DNA of 64,000 bases. It comes from Liquorilactobacillus nagelii DSM 13675 (GTDB lineage: Bacteria; Bacillota; Bacilli; Lactobacillales; Lactobacillaceae). Where the stretch lies: the NCBI RefSeq assembly GCF_019444005.1, contig NZ_CP049304.1, positions 1,054,001-1,118,000 of the forward strand. The letters run 5' to 3'. Both the position numbers and the translations under genes were made by a program. The notes under the pieces were generated by a model. The model did no database searches and was not told where the DNA came from. It saw only the letters and a list, made by a program, of their open reading frames with translations. This document shows, piece after piece, positions 55,271 to 64,000 of the stretch. The number at the start of each line of letters is the position of its first letter. Position 1 is the stretch's first letter.

Positions 55271-57595
55271 ATGAACAAGCAGAATTCAAATTACTCACGA
55301 GCCAAGCATGAGCGACCAGTGAAAAAGCGCCGACCGCTACCAAAAAAGCGCAAACCCAGCTCACCAATTGGTACTTTTTTTAAGCGATTATTTCTTAGTC
55401 TAATTATTTTGTTAGAAATTGGAATTGCGCTGGGCGCAACTTTATTTTTTATGTACGCAAAAAACGCTCCCGTTTTAAGTGAGCAGAATTTACGTAGTAG
55501 TGGATCCACTGTTTTTTATGATGCTGATAATAAAAAAATTATGAGTTTAGGTACTGAAAATCGGCGTTATGTTTCCAGTAGTCAAATTCCCCAGCAATTA
55601 AAAGACGCCGTAGTTTCAATTGAAGACCGACGATTTTACAAACATCACGGGATTGACCCAGTGCGAATTGCTGGAGCTGCCCTAGCAAATTTAACTGGTT
55701 CTTCAAGTGGACTCCAAGGCGGAAGTACATTGGATCAGCAATTAATTAAATTATCATATTTTTCAACCAAACGCTCTGATCAAACCTTTAAACGGAAAGC
55801 CCAAGAAGCTTGGTTAGCATTAAAACTTGATAATACCTATAGTAAAGAGCAAATTTTAACTTTCTATGTTAATAAGGTCTTTATGGGTTTTGGTAATTAC
55901 GGAATGCAAACAGCCGCCCATTACTATTACGGCAAATCGCTCAAGCAGCTGGACTTAGCTCAAACCGCTTTAATTGCAGGAATTCCTAACGCACCAACCG
56001 ACTATAATCCATACACTAATCCGAAACTTGCTACTCAACGACGGAATGAAGTTTTAAGTGCAATGGTTGCTAATAAAAAAATTACGTCGGCTCAAGCTAG
56101 TCAAGCTGAAGCTGAAAGTATTACTACGGGATTAGTTCAAACTCATAATTCAGAAAACACTAACAGCAATGAAAAAATTGCGGATTCTTATATCAAGCAA
56201 GTTATTGAAGATTTAAAGGCTAAGGGTTACAATCCGTATACCAATTCATTGAAAGTCTACACAAACTTAAATATGAATGCTCAAAAACATTTATATCAGT
56301 TAGCCAATACTGATAATTATATTTCTTATCCAGATAATCGATTGCAAATTGCTTCAACTATCGTTAATCCAAATAACGGTGCGATTGTAGCCATGATTGG
56401 TGGACGAAAAACCGGCAACGTTACTTTCGGTCTTAACCGAGCAGTCCAAACAGATCGAACAAACGGTTCAACTGCTAAGCCCTTGATGGACTATGGACCG
56501 GCGATTGAGAATCTCAGTTGGGCTACCTATCAAAAACTAAAGGATACTAAGTATACCTATCCTGGAACTAATATTTCGTTATACGATTTTGATCATGAAT
56601 ATCAAGGATCAATTACTATGCGAAGTGCTTTAGTTCAGTCACGAAATATTCCCGCCATTCGTGCTTTACAAGCTGTCGGGATTACTAAAGCCCAGAATTT
56701 CATTAGTAAGTTGGGATTCAATTACAGCAAAACATTGGAATTTCAAAATGGGATTGGTTTGTATTCTTCCACCTTGCAAAATGCGGCCGGTTATGCGGCC
56801 TTTGCCAATGGAGGTACTTACTACAAGCCAAGTTATATTCGCAGTGTTGAAACCAATGATGGCGAAACCAAGAGCTTTTCATCTAGTGGCACTCAAGTAA
56901 TGCAGTCTTCAACGGCTTATATGATTACCGATATGTTAAAAGATGTAATTACTAGTTCCTTAGGTACTGGGAAAGCTGCCAACATTAGCGGCTTATATCA
57001 AGCTGGAAAAACCGGAACCAACAGTTATCCCGATGACGTTGCTTCTAAGTTCCCTAGCAATGCGGATATGGATTCGTGGTTCAATGGCTATACCAAGCAT
57101 TATTCAATTTCCGTTTGGGTCGGTTATGATCATCAATACGAGACTGGAAATTATTTAACGCCGGCAACCGCTGAAATAGCTTCTTACTTCTATAAAAATG
57201 CCATGTCTTACATTTCAGAAGGCAAGACTAATACTGATTGGAAACGACCAAGTAATGTCTATGTCAAGTACGTTAATGGCGTCAGAGAATTATATCTAGC
57301 TGGTTCACCAGGAGCCACCACTGCTGATAGTGATAGCGATGATAGTTCATCTAGTTCATCATCCAGTAGCTCTAGTTCAAGTTCTAGTTCATCAATCAGC
57401 TCAATGGTTTCATCAAGTAGCGTTTTCTCAAGCAGTTCATCAAGTAGTTCATCAAGCAGCAGTGAACCATCAAGCAGTACAGTAGAGCCTAGCTCGTCAA
57501 ACAGCAGTGAGACTTCAAGCAGCTCATCAGAACCAAGTTCATCGAGCTCAAGCTCAACTACTACCAATAATAACAACCAGACTAAGAATCCTTGA
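55271..57595 (+). CDS. ponA: Class A penicillin-binding protein (PBP1A) with a long serine-rich tail
   Basis: The 774-residue bifunctional wall synthase has a basic cytoplasmic N-terminus (to ~33), one span (about 36-62), a GT51 transglycosylase domain with EDRRFYKHHGID and GGSTLDQQLIK, and a transpeptidase domain with STAK (GSTAKPLMDY), SRN (QSRNIPAIRA) and KTGT (AGKTGTNS). It ends in a tail of about 90 residues that is mostly Ser, with a few Glu/Pro and Asn, after residue ~680. ATG 55271 follows AAGGAG. Partner GpsB is nearby. Confidence 0.93.
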   Translation: MNKQNSNYSRAKHERPVKKRRPLPKKRKPSSPIGTFFKRLFLSLIILLEIGIALGATLFFMYAKNAPVLSEQNLRSSGSTVFYDADNKKIMSLGTENRRYVSSSQIPQQLKDAVVSIEDRRFYKHHGIDPVRIAGAALANLTGSSSGLQGGSTLDQQLIKLSYFSTKRSDQTFKRKAQEAWLALKLDNTYSKEQILTFYVNKVFMGFGNYGMQTAAHYYYGKSLKQLDLAQTALIAGIPNAPTDYNPYTNPKLATQRRNEVLSAMVANKKITSAQASQAEAESITTGLVQTHNSENTNSNEKIADSYIKQVIEDLKAKGYNPYTNSLKVYTNLNMNAQKHLYQLANTDNYISYPDNRLQIASTIVNPNNGAIVAMIGGRKTGNVTFGLNRAVQTDRTNGSTAKPLMDYGPAIENLSWATYQKLKDTKYTYPGTNISLYDFDHEYQGSITMRSALVQSRNIPAIRALQAVGITKAQNFISKLGFNYSKTLEFQNGIGLYSSTLQNAAGYAAFANGGTYYKPSYIRSVETNDGETKSFSSSGTQVMQSSTAYMITDMLKDVITSSLGTGKAANISGLYQAGKTGTNSYPDDVASKFPSNADMDSWFNGYTKHYSISVWVGYDHQYETGNYLTPATAEIASYFYKNAMSYISEGKTNTDWKRPSNVYVKYVNGVRELYLAGSPGATTADSDSDDSSSSSSSSSSSSSSSSSISSMVSSSSVFSSSSSSSSSSSSEPSSSTVEPSSSNSSETSSSSSEPSSSSSSSTTTNNNNQTKNP

Positions 57596-57616
57596 TCTAA
57601 CAGCAAAATTAAAAGC

Positions 57617-57652
57617 AAAAAATCCGCTGAATAAAATCAGCGGATTTTTTTA
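57617..57652. terminator. Bidirectional terminator pbp1A / nth
   Basis: Perfect stem AATCCGCTGA/TCAGCGGATT (57621-57630, 57637-57646) with A/T runs on both flanks, 21 bp past the PBP stop and overlapping the nth 3' end. Confidence 0.85.
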
Positions 57653-58288
57653 AACTTGTTTTTTTCCAAACGCGCAAAGCGATAATAGTGGACAAGACTC
57701 ACACAAAGGCTTACGTGCCATACATTGATACCTGCCCCAATAAATCATACGATGATGAGCTGCTATCCAGCTTTCAGACGGTAATTTTTGCTTGAGAGTT
57801 TTTTCAATCTCTGCGACCTTAGCTTGTGGTGACACCATCGCTAAACGACGAGCAACACGAGAAACGTGAGTATCAACAGCTAGGGCAGGAATATTAAAGC
57901 ATTCAGCTAAGATAACATTAGCCGTTTTCTGACCAACACCAGCTAATTGCATTAACTCCGATCTGGTTTGCGGAACTTGACTGGAAAATTTACTAACCAG
58001 TCCTTGAGCACAACCAATCAAATGTTTAGCCTTATTGCGATATAATCCAATTGTTTTAATTAATGGTATCACTTCACATTCGGTTGCAGTTGCAAGTGAT
58101 TCAGGTGTTGGGTAACGGGCAAAAAGTTGGGGAGTCAAACGATTAACAGCTTTATCGGTTGTTTGAGCACTTAGAATAACTGCCAGCAAAAAATGAAACG
58201 GAGTGTCAGCCACCAAAGACGTAGTTGCATCAGGAAATTTCTGACCCATAATTTTAATTGCCTGCTGAGTTTGACTAGCTGTCAACAT
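57650..58288 (-). CDS. nth: Endonuclease III
   Basis: DNA glycosylase/AP-lyase of base-excision repair. The 212-residue enzyme has the helix-hairpin-helix LAGVGQKTANVIL with the catalytic Lys, the catalytic Asp in AVDTHVSRVARRL and the [4Fe-4S] cluster cysteines spaced C-x6-C-x2-C-x5-C at the C-terminus. ATG 58288 shares one base with the dnaD stop (TGATG). Operon with dnaD upstream. Confidence 0.95.
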   Translation of the reverse strand: MLTASQTQQAIKIMGQKFPDATTSLVADTPFHFLLAVILSAQTTDKAVNRLTPQLFARYPTPESLATATECEVIPLIKTIGLYRNKAKHLIGCAQGLVSKFSSQVPQTRSELMQLAGVGQKTANVILAECFNIPALAVDTHVSRVARRLAMVSPQAKVAEIEKTLKQKLPSESWIAAHHRMIYWGRYQCMARKPLCESCPLLSLCAFGKKQV

Positions 58289-59025
58289 CAATCATCACCC
58301 CCTGCCGGATTATCCGAGTGCGCCCAGCGTTGTAAGGGAATCTTAGGCTTTTTAGCTGCAGCAGCCCGTTGACTGAAATTAGTCTGCTGGCGTTGCAGTC
58401 GCCGCTCGCGCTGTTGCTCTTTCAGCTGCTGAACTTGAGCTGCGGTTTTGATGTTTTTTTTCTCCCAACTTAATAAAACTCGATCAATATATTTCAAACT
58501 ATAAGCTTGACTGAGCACTGCTTCACGTAGAGCCAGTAAAATCAACTCAGGCTGATAATGATCTTCAGAAAACCATTGTTCAATAGTTTCCATTTCAATC
58601 GGTGATAAGGTTCGACCGAATTCTTTTTCGATTGCCTGAAAAATTTCACTCTGATCAACTACTAAAATCTGCTGCTGCGTTTGCTGGTCTTTTTGCCGTA
58701 ACAGCCAGAAAAGCTTTTCATACATTAAATCAAATTGATAAACATCATGGCTTTTGCCGTTTTCATCAGTAACAGATTTAATCTCCAACAATTTTTTCTC
58801 AAAAAGCCGGTGTAATAACTGATAAAGCTGATTTGAATCACAGTGCATGTAACTGGCAATCTGGTCAATAGCTGGAAAAGAATCACCAGCTTGAATCGAG
58901 CTGCTAAGTTCTAAAAACAAAACCAATTCTTGCTCATTCATTCCCAACTGACGATAATTTTGCAACAGTAAGTTAGCAACGGTCATATTTCCAGCCTGTA
59001 AAAACTGTTTTAAAGCTTTTTCCAT
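58288..59025 (-). CDS. dnaD: DnaD-type primosome protein
   Basis: The 245-residue protein combines an N-terminal winged helix (about 1-110) and the DnaB/DnaD C-terminal domain with FQAIEKEFGRTLSPIEMETIEQWFSED and SLKYIDRVLLSWEKKNI. It loads the replicative helicase at restart and at oriC. The Gln/Arg-rich tail is usual. Between asnS and nth, as in other Firmicutes. Confidence 0.93.
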   Translation of the reverse strand: MEKALKQFLQAGNMTVANLLLQNYRQLGMNEQELVLFLELSSSIQAGDSFPAIDQIASYMHCDSNQLYQLLHRLFEKKLLEIKSVTDENGKSHDVYQFDLMYEKLFWLLRQKDQQTQQQILVVDQSEIFQAIEKEFGRTLSPIEMETIEQWFSEDHYQPELILLALREAVLSQAYSLKYIDRVLLSWEKKNIKTAAQVQQLKEQQRERRLQRQQTNFSQRAAAAKKPKIPLQRWAHSDNPAGGDD

Positions 59026-59047
59026 CTAGCATTCCCCCTTTATAGGT

Positions 59048-59090
59048 AATAAAAGCGCCAAGGCCGAAACACTCGGCACTTGCCGCTTCT
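59048..59090 (-). terminator. Terminator / processing hairpin after asnS
   Basis: Near-perfect 16-bp stem with a 4-nt loop (59053-59068 / 59073-59088). The minus-strand continuation TTTTATTA makes a moderate terminator, so read-through into dnaD is possible. Confidence 0.6.
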
Positions 59091-59111
59091 TTAAAAAATA
59101 TTTGAATTCGA

Positions 59112-60413
59112 TCACGGATAAATTCGATTCAACAGCCGTGGGAATGGAATTGATTCACGAATATGTTCTTCACCAGTAATCCAAGTTACTGCTCTTTCTA
59201 GACCTAAGCCAAACCCAGCATGCGGCACACTACCGTAGCGTCGTAGATCAAGATACCACTGGTAATCAGCTTCATTTAAGCCAGCCTTTTTAATTTGCTC
59301 AGTTAAATATTCTGGATCAACAGCCCGTTCTGAACCACCGATAATTTCGCCGTAGCCTTCAGGTGCTAATAAATCAGCACAGATTACCACATCATCGCGT
59401 GTTGGATGAGGTTTCATATAAAATGGTTTAATTGCTTTTGGATAGTTCATAACAAAAACTGGTAGTTGAAAATGTTCAGCCAAATATGTTTCTTCAGGAG
59501 AACCAAAATCAACACCCCACTCCAAATTACCAAATTCACCAGAATCTTGCAATAATTTTATTGCTTCGTCATAAGAAATCCGCGGATAAGGTAGTTTAGT
59601 ATATTTTTCCAATACTTTTGGATCACGATCCAATAATTTAAGCTCATATTGACAATTGTCTAGAACTCCCTGAACCAAAAAGGCAATATACCGTTCTTGA
59701 ATTTCCAAACTTTGTTCTTGATGCATGAACGCCATTTCAGGTTCAACCATCCAAAATTCAATCAAATGACGGCGGGTTTTTGATTTTTCAGCTCGAAAAG
59801 TTGGTCCAAAAGAAAATACCTTGCCATAGGCCATTGCACCGGCTTCTTCGTATAACTGACCCGATTGTGATAAATAGGCATCACGATCAAAATACTTAGT
59901 GTGGAAAAGTTCAGTTGTTCCTTCTGGAGCAGAACCAGTTAAAATTGGAGCATCAATTTTGATAAAACCATTGCGATTAAAGAATTCATAAGTTGCACGA
60001 ATCATTTCGTTGCGAATTTTCATAATTGCAAACTGCTTTTTCGAGCGTAACCATAAATGACGGTGATCCATCAAAAAGTCTACTCCATGCTCTTTAGGGG
60101 TGATTGGATAATCTTCACTTGAACCGACTTTTTCAACCTGTGAAATTTCGATTTCATAACCAAAATGTGAACGAGTATCTTCATGAATTGTACCGGTAAC
60201 ATAAAAGCTTTCTTCCTGGCGCAACTCTTTGGCTAACTTGAACATTTCTTCACCAACAACGCTTTTGACAACTACCCCTTGAAAATAGGCGGTTCCGTCA
60301 CGCAATTGCAAAAAAGCAATTTTCCCACTCGAACGCTTATTAGTTAACCAAACACCGATCTTAACTTCCTGGTCAACATGATTTTTAGCGTCGATAATAT
60401 TGATCGTATCCAA
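59112..60413 (-). CDS. asnS: Asparaginyl-tRNA synthetase
   Basis: The 433-residue class IIb synthetase: OB-fold anticodon domain (about 18-105), class II motif 2 in [20 protein letters not shown] and motif 3 in [10 protein letters not shown]. Asn rather than Asp specificity is read from the overall AsnRS-like length and the IIGGSERAV region. No T-box leader precedes it; it is 12 bp after aspB in the operon. Confidence 0.94.
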   Translation of the reverse strand: MDTINIIDAKNHVDQEVKIGVWLTNKRSSGKIAFLQLRDGTAYFQGVVVKSVVGEEMFKLAKELRQEESFYVTGTIHEDTRSHFGYEIEISQVEKVGSSEDYPITPKEHGVDFLMDHRHLWLRSKKQFAIMKIRNEMIRATYEFFNRNGFIKIDAPILTGSAPEGTTELFHTKYFDRDAYLSQSGQLYEEAGAMAYGKVFSFGPTFRAEKSKTRRHLIEFWMVEPEMAFMHQEQSLEIQERYIAFLVQGVLDNCQYELKLLDRDPKVLEKYTKLPYPRISYDEAIKLLQDSGEFGNLEWGVDFGSPEETYLAEHFQLPVFVMNYPKAIKPFYMKPHPTRDDVVICADLLAPEGYGEIIGGSERAVDPEYLTEQIKKAGLNEADYQWYLDLRRYGSVPHAGFGLGLERAVTWITGEEHIRESIPFPRLLNRIYP

Positions 60414-60425
60414 ACTCTATTCCTC

Positions 60426-61607
60426 CTAAACAAACTGTTGCATAAATTCTTTAATCCGCTTAATTGCGGTTTGTAAACTCTTTAAATCAGTAGCATAGCT
60501 TAAGCGAAGATGATCTGGCATCCCAAAACCAACACCAGCCACAACAGCTACATGGGCCTGTTCTAGTAACGCTGTTGCAAATTCTTCTGTAGAACTAAAC
60601 CCAGCCATTTTTACGGCAGCCGCTACTTTCGGAAACAGATAGAAAGCTCCCTCAGGTTTTTGCGGTAACTCAAAACCAGGAATTGCTATCAGTTCCGGAT
60701 AAATTGTATTAAGCCGTTGCTCAAATGCTTGGCGCATTTTTTCGACCACAGACTGATCACCAGTCAAAGCAGCCAGTGCTGCATACTGACTAACAGCTGC
60801 CAAATTGCTGGTTGCATGGCTAATAATTGTGTTCATTTTACTAATAACAGCTTGATCTGCAACTGTGTAACCGATTCGCCACCCCGTCATTGCATAAGCT
60901 TTAGATAAACCACTCACCAAGATTGTTTGCCGTCTAATTGGCTCAGATAATTGGATTAATGAGGTAAACTTATTTCCGTTATAAACTAGTTTGCCATACA
61001 TATCATCTGCCAGTAAAATCACATCATGTTCCACTGCCCACTCACCAATCGCCATTAGTTCAGCTTTAGAATAAACCAATCCACTTGGATTCTGTGGTGA
61101 ATTAATGATCACAGCGCGTGTCTTAGAAGTCCGAGCTGATTCCAACTCTGCTACCGTAACCTTACTGCTTGATTTAGGCTGCACAAAAATTGGTTGTGCG
61201 TCCGCCAATTTTATTTGTTCGCCATAACTGACCCAATAAGGAAGTGGAATTAAAACCTCATCCCCTGACTCAAATAAGGTCTGGGCCAGAACATACAATG
61301 AAAATTTGCCACCAACAGTTACTGTAACCTGATCCGGTTGAAAAGTCACACCGAAGTCAGCTTTCAATCGATCACAAATTGCCTGTCGCAAAGGCAAAAT
61401 CCCATTAGCTGGGGTGTAGAAATCAGCTTTACCATCATTAATTGCTTTAATTGCCGCTTGTTTAATTGCTGCTGATGTTTGAAAATCGGGCTCGCCAACA
61501 CCAAGATTAATAACATCGATCCCATCTGCTACCATTTGTTTAGCCTTAGCAGAGAGAGCTAGAGTTGCTGATGGTGAGGCCTGCAATACTCTTTTTGCAA
61601 ATTTCAT
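60426..61607 (-). CDS. aspB: Aspartate aminotransferase family enzyme
   Basis: The 393-residue PLP enzyme has LGVGEPDFQT, FYTPANGILPLR, NSPQNPSGLVY, ADDMYGKLVY and the PLP lysine in GLSKAYAMTGWRIGY, with a C-terminal LRLSYATD. It is the Bacillus AspB type and would supply aspartate for asparaginylation. It sits 12 bp before asnS, a conserved pairing. Paralogue at 15767-16966 is more distant. Confidence 0.92.
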   Translation of the reverse strand: MKFAKRVLQASPSATLALSAKAKQMVADGIDVINLGVGEPDFQTSAAIKQAAIKAINDGKADFYTPANGILPLRQAICDRLKADFGVTFQPDQVTVTVGGKFSLYVLAQTLFESGDEVLIPLPYWVSYGEQIKLADAQPIFVQPKSSSKVTVAELESARTSKTRAVIINSPQNPSGLVYSKAELMAIGEWAVEHDVILLADDMYGKLVYNGNKFTSLIQLSEPIRRQTILVSGLSKAYAMTGWRIGYTVADQAVISKMNTIISHATSNLAAVSQYAALAALTGDQSVVEKMRQAFEQRLNTIYPELIAIPGFELPQKPEGAFYLFPKVAAAVKMAGFSSTEEFATALLEQAHVAVVAGVGFGMPDHLRLSYATDLKSLQTAIKRIKEFMQQFV

Positions 61608-61629
61608 TGATCAAAAGGCTCCTTTATCA

Positions 61630-62127
61630 TCAGATATTTTGAATTGTTTTAACTAGTGAACCGTTTTTGAAGCTGAGCAAAGTGTAACACATCCGCCCAT
61701 TTTTATTGACATAGGTAACTTCCCAAACCGCCTGTTTCTTCCATTTACCGAAAGCTGTTTTAACAATTTTGCGCGGATGCTGACTGCTTTTTACAGTCTG
61801 TTGTGCCTGTTGACTAGTAATGCCACTACTTTGCTGATAGATATTGATATGACCACCTTTTTGCGCCACCATTACATAAACTGACTGGTTAGCCTGGTTT
61901 TTACCCGCAACCGTATAATAAGTTTGTTGACGATTATACCAGTAAAACGCTGAAGTTGATTTTAACTTACCATATTTTTCAGCCATGGCCACCGCACTTT
62001 TTTTAGCATCATTCAACGGTGCCGCTGCTTGCCAATAGATAATCCCCGCCCCGACAACCACGAGAACTAATAATGCCCAAGCAATTGTTCTTATCAGTTG
62101 ATTTCGATGTTGATCAGCTCTTCTCAT
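61630..62127 (-). CDS. YpmB-like DUF5590 membrane-anchored protein
   Basis: The 165-residue protein has one N-terminal span (about 13-34) followed by an extracytoplasmic PepSY-like domain with the AKKSAVAMAEKYGKLKSTSAFYWYN segment typical of YpmB/DUF5590. Function unknown; it lies between dinG and aspB as in many Bacilli, so placement supports the call. Confidence 0.85.
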   Translation of the reverse strand: MRRADQHRNQLIRTIAWALLVLVVVGAGIIYWQAAAPLNDAKKSAVAMAEKYGKLKSTSAFYWYNRQQTYYTVAGKNQANQSVYVMVAQKGGHINIYQQSSGITSQQAQQTVKSSQHPRKIVKTAFGKWKKQAVWEVTYVNKNGRMCYTLLSFKNGSLVKTIQNI

Positions 62128-62214
62128 GAATGCCTCTCTTTTCCAAAAATTCTTATAAACTACCGCTTAATTATAGCAATAAACTCTTTTTTTTTGAACC
62201 CAGTTAACTAATTT

Positions 62215-64000
62215 TCACCAAAACTTTGCTAATTCCTTAGATATCTGATCGGTCTCTAAAATTTTCAAGGGCATAGCCGCCGGTAAAGCTTGCTGCAGTT
62301 GCTGACCATACTTTCGCGTAACAATCCTGCTATCCAAAATAATTACTACCCCGCGATCGGTTGGAGTTCTAATCAGCCGGCCAACGCCTTGTTGCAATCG
62401 CTGCATAGCTTCAGGCAATGAATAGTCCCAAAATGGTGATTGTTGCTGCTGACGCATTTTTTTAAATCTTAATTGATTTAGTGGTGTATCTGGTGATGAA
62501 AATGGCAACTGGGCAATAATTAATTCTTCAAGTTGATCTTGCGGTAAATCAATTCCTTCCCAAAAGGTACCTGTACCCAATAAAACCATTTTAGATCCTA
62601 AAGTAAAATTCTTGATGATTTTTTCGTTACTGCCAGTAACTCCTTGTGCTAATAACTGACGCTCAACCCCAACTTGATTATTTTGTAATTCTTGGTAAAC
62701 AGTTTCTAGTGCCGCTTGCGAATTAAATAAAATCATTGTCTGTTTAGCCGGCGCCTGCAAAAGAATCTCGGTCAAAGAACTAACCAAATAGTTTACATAA
62801 GCTGAACGCTGATTGACGATATCTGGACCATCACTACCAATCAAAGCCAGTGCTTGACTCTGATAATCAAAGAGATCTGGTAATTTGATAAACGGTGTCG
62901 TAGCTGGTAAATCCAGCTGTTGGCAGCTGAAATTTTGCTTTTTATGAGGCAAGGTCAAGCTAGCTCCAATGAAAATCGTCTGATCAAAGTTTTGATAGAT
63001 TTGATTTTCCAAAAAATCAGTAGTTTGAAACGCCCCAAATAAAGCGTGTAGATGTGCTGCCTCATGAGTTAACGGAAGCCGTAATTTCAAATAACTAGAC
63101 TTCCCCCACTGCTCAACTTGTGACAAATCAAAATATTGCCAAGCTGTTAATTCCTGCAAAAGTTGAGTTAGCCAATCAAAAAGCTCTGCCAAAAAATTCG
63201 CTGCTGTTGTATCAAGTCGCTGGCTGAAAGTTGCCGACTTGAATTTTTTTTGTAATTTCAAGAATAACTCAAGCAACTGCTCTGTTGCTCTGGTAACTGC
63301 TTGAAATTGATTAATATTTTCTTTCAAAAAGCCATATAAATCATTTAGCGAAATAAAGTCTTCAAAAATGGTTGTCGAACTTTTTTGCGGCAAAATAAAT
63401 CGCCTAATAATTTTTTCACGCAGCTCTGGAACCTGCTGGTCAATGATTCGAACAAGGTGAATTAGCTTGCGTGCTTGCTGTACTGGTAACAGGCCTTGAA
63501 CAATCAAATCTTCTAATGAAAATGACTGCTGTGACTGCATCATAACCAATAAAGTATCACTTTGTATTTTAATTTGATCAAAGTCTAACTGTTGCTGACT
63601 AGCCTGCAAAGCAGTTTGGTTTAAATGCTGTGCTTCATCAATAATTAAAAAACGTTGCTGATTTCCTAACTCAGCTGCATGTTGCATCAAATAGGCGTGA
63701 TTAGTCACGATTAAATCGGCTTCTTGCAGCTGCTGGCGCTGTTGTTTCAAAAAATCATAAGCATTAAAAGGACTTTCAGGATTTAAGCTTGACCAACCAG
63801 TATGCCTAATTTGCTCAAACAATGGATCTTGATACTTCGTCAAATGCAATTCGGCCAAATCGCCGGTTTTTGTAACTAACAGCCAAATCAAAATCCGCAA
63901 TTGTAGCAAACGTGATTGACCACTTTGGGGCTGCTTTAAAGCAGTTGAAAATTTGGCTAAATCTAAATAATGGAAGCTTCCTTTAAATACAGCGACATTA
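62215..64000 (-). CDS. dinG: DinG-family ATP-dependent helicase / exonuclease, 3' part
   Basis: Partial: the 5' end is beyond the window; frame remains open to 64000 (the segment FHYLDLAKFSTALK continues upstream of any local start). Visible are motif II as IDEAQHL (DEAQ box variant), AYLMQ, LGTGTFWEGIDLPQ (motif V-like) and VGRLIRTPTDRGVVIILDSR (motif VI). The cysteines that hold an FeS cluster in E. coli DinG are absent from this part, as in Gram-positive relatives. First gene of the ypmB-aspB-asnS-dnaD-nth unit. Confidence 0.92.
   Translation of the reverse strand, partial: NVAVFKGSFHYLDLAKFSTALKQPQSGQSRLLQLRILIWLLVTKTGDLAELHLTKYQDPLFEQIRHTGWSSLNPESPFNAYDFLKQQRQQLQEADLIVTNHAYLMQHAAELGNQQRFLIIDEAQHLNQTALQASQQQLDFDQIKIQSDTLLVMMQSQQSFSLEDLIVQGLLPVQQARKLIHLVRIIDQQVPELREKIIRRFILPQKSSTTIFEDFISLNDLYGFLKENINQFQAVTRATEQLLELFLKLQKKFKSATFSQRLDTTAANFLAELFDWLTQLLQELTAWQYFDLSQVEQWGKSSYLKLRLPLTHEAAHLHALFGAFQTTDFLENQIYQNFDQTIFIGASLTLPHKKQNFSCQQLDLPATTPFIKLPDLFDYQSQALALIGSDGPDIVNQRSAYVNYLVSSLTEILLQAPAKQTMILFNSQAALETVYQELQNNQVGVERQLLAQGVTGSNEKIIKNFTLGSKMVLLGTGTFWEGIDLPQDQLEELIIAQLPFSSPDTPLNQLRFKKMRQQQQSPFWDYSLPEAMQRLQQGVGRLIRTPTDRGVVIILDSRIVTRKYGQQLQQALPAAMPLKILETDQISKELAKFW

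Noticed and set aside
57259..57618. 119-codon Leu/Asp/Glu-rich frame opposite the PBP1A tail
   Set aside because: It is the antisense reading of the serine repeats, without ribosome site or promoter.

Overview
The window is low-GC, densely packed chromosomal DNA from a Gram-positive bacterium of the order Lactobacillales, most likely family Lactobacillaceae. Supporting signs are strong AGGAGG-type ribosome sites, CcpA-type cre sites, a class B RNase P RNA, a PyrR-attenuated pyr operon, a WxL surface-protein relic, EbsA, GpsB and RecU, and the gene order gpsB-ypsA-recU-pbp1A / nth-dnaD-asnS-aspB-ypmB-dinG. A more exact placement (for example near Liquorilactobacillus) would be a guess. Almost all genes lie on the minus strand; plus-strand exceptions are an APC permease, aspartase, recU and a class A PBP.

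Layout. 1-2.5 kb: the 5' end of a cre-controlled short-chain dehydrogenase, then an NAD-precursor operon (NrtR regulator, ECF S-component, PnuC). 2.7-10.4 kb: a lone GT2 glycosyltransferase, a six-gene Ytr-like ABC efflux operon (YtrA-type GntR regulator, ATPase, membrane protein, HlyD-like adaptor, MacB-type ATPase and permease), and a second GntR/DUF1648 pair. 10.4-18.2 kb: APC permease, GT-C-type membrane glycosyltransferase, rhomboid protease, glutamate racemase, aminotransferase, BioY and an ASCH protein. 18.2-30 kb: DeoR and LysR regulators, Mn-type pyrophosphatase, aspartase, a large P-type ATPase, and pyruvate formate-lyase with its activase. 30-36 kb: a two-gene Kdo-8-phosphate module (KdsD, KdsA), a tyrosine phosphatase, a MarR/YczE pair and a decayed WxL gene. 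36-49 kb: the complete UMP operon pyrR-uraA-pyrB-pyrC-carA-carB-pyrK-pyrD-pyrF-pyrE, preceded by lspA-rluD. 49-64 kb: fhs, ebsA, a THUMP methyltransferase, rnpB, gpsB, ypsA, recU, PBP1A, and the nth-dinG operon, which runs off the window.

The observations most worth following are: (i) two diverged ~290-nt sequences with IS200/IS605-like ends and conserved, covarying hairpins but no tnpA or tnpB, one of them lodged between pflB and pflA with its right end against the pflA ribosome site; (ii) the KdsA-KdsD pair, LPS-type chemistry in a Gram-positive; (iii) several near-perfect palindromes placed as operators for NrtR, YtrA-type GntR, a second GntR, LysR and MarR; (iv) a WxL pseudogene with two lesions that keeps an intact promoter with a cre site in its spacer. 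No CRISPR array, tRNA gene, prophage or intact insertion sequence was seen. All family calls come from reading motifs; no database search was run.
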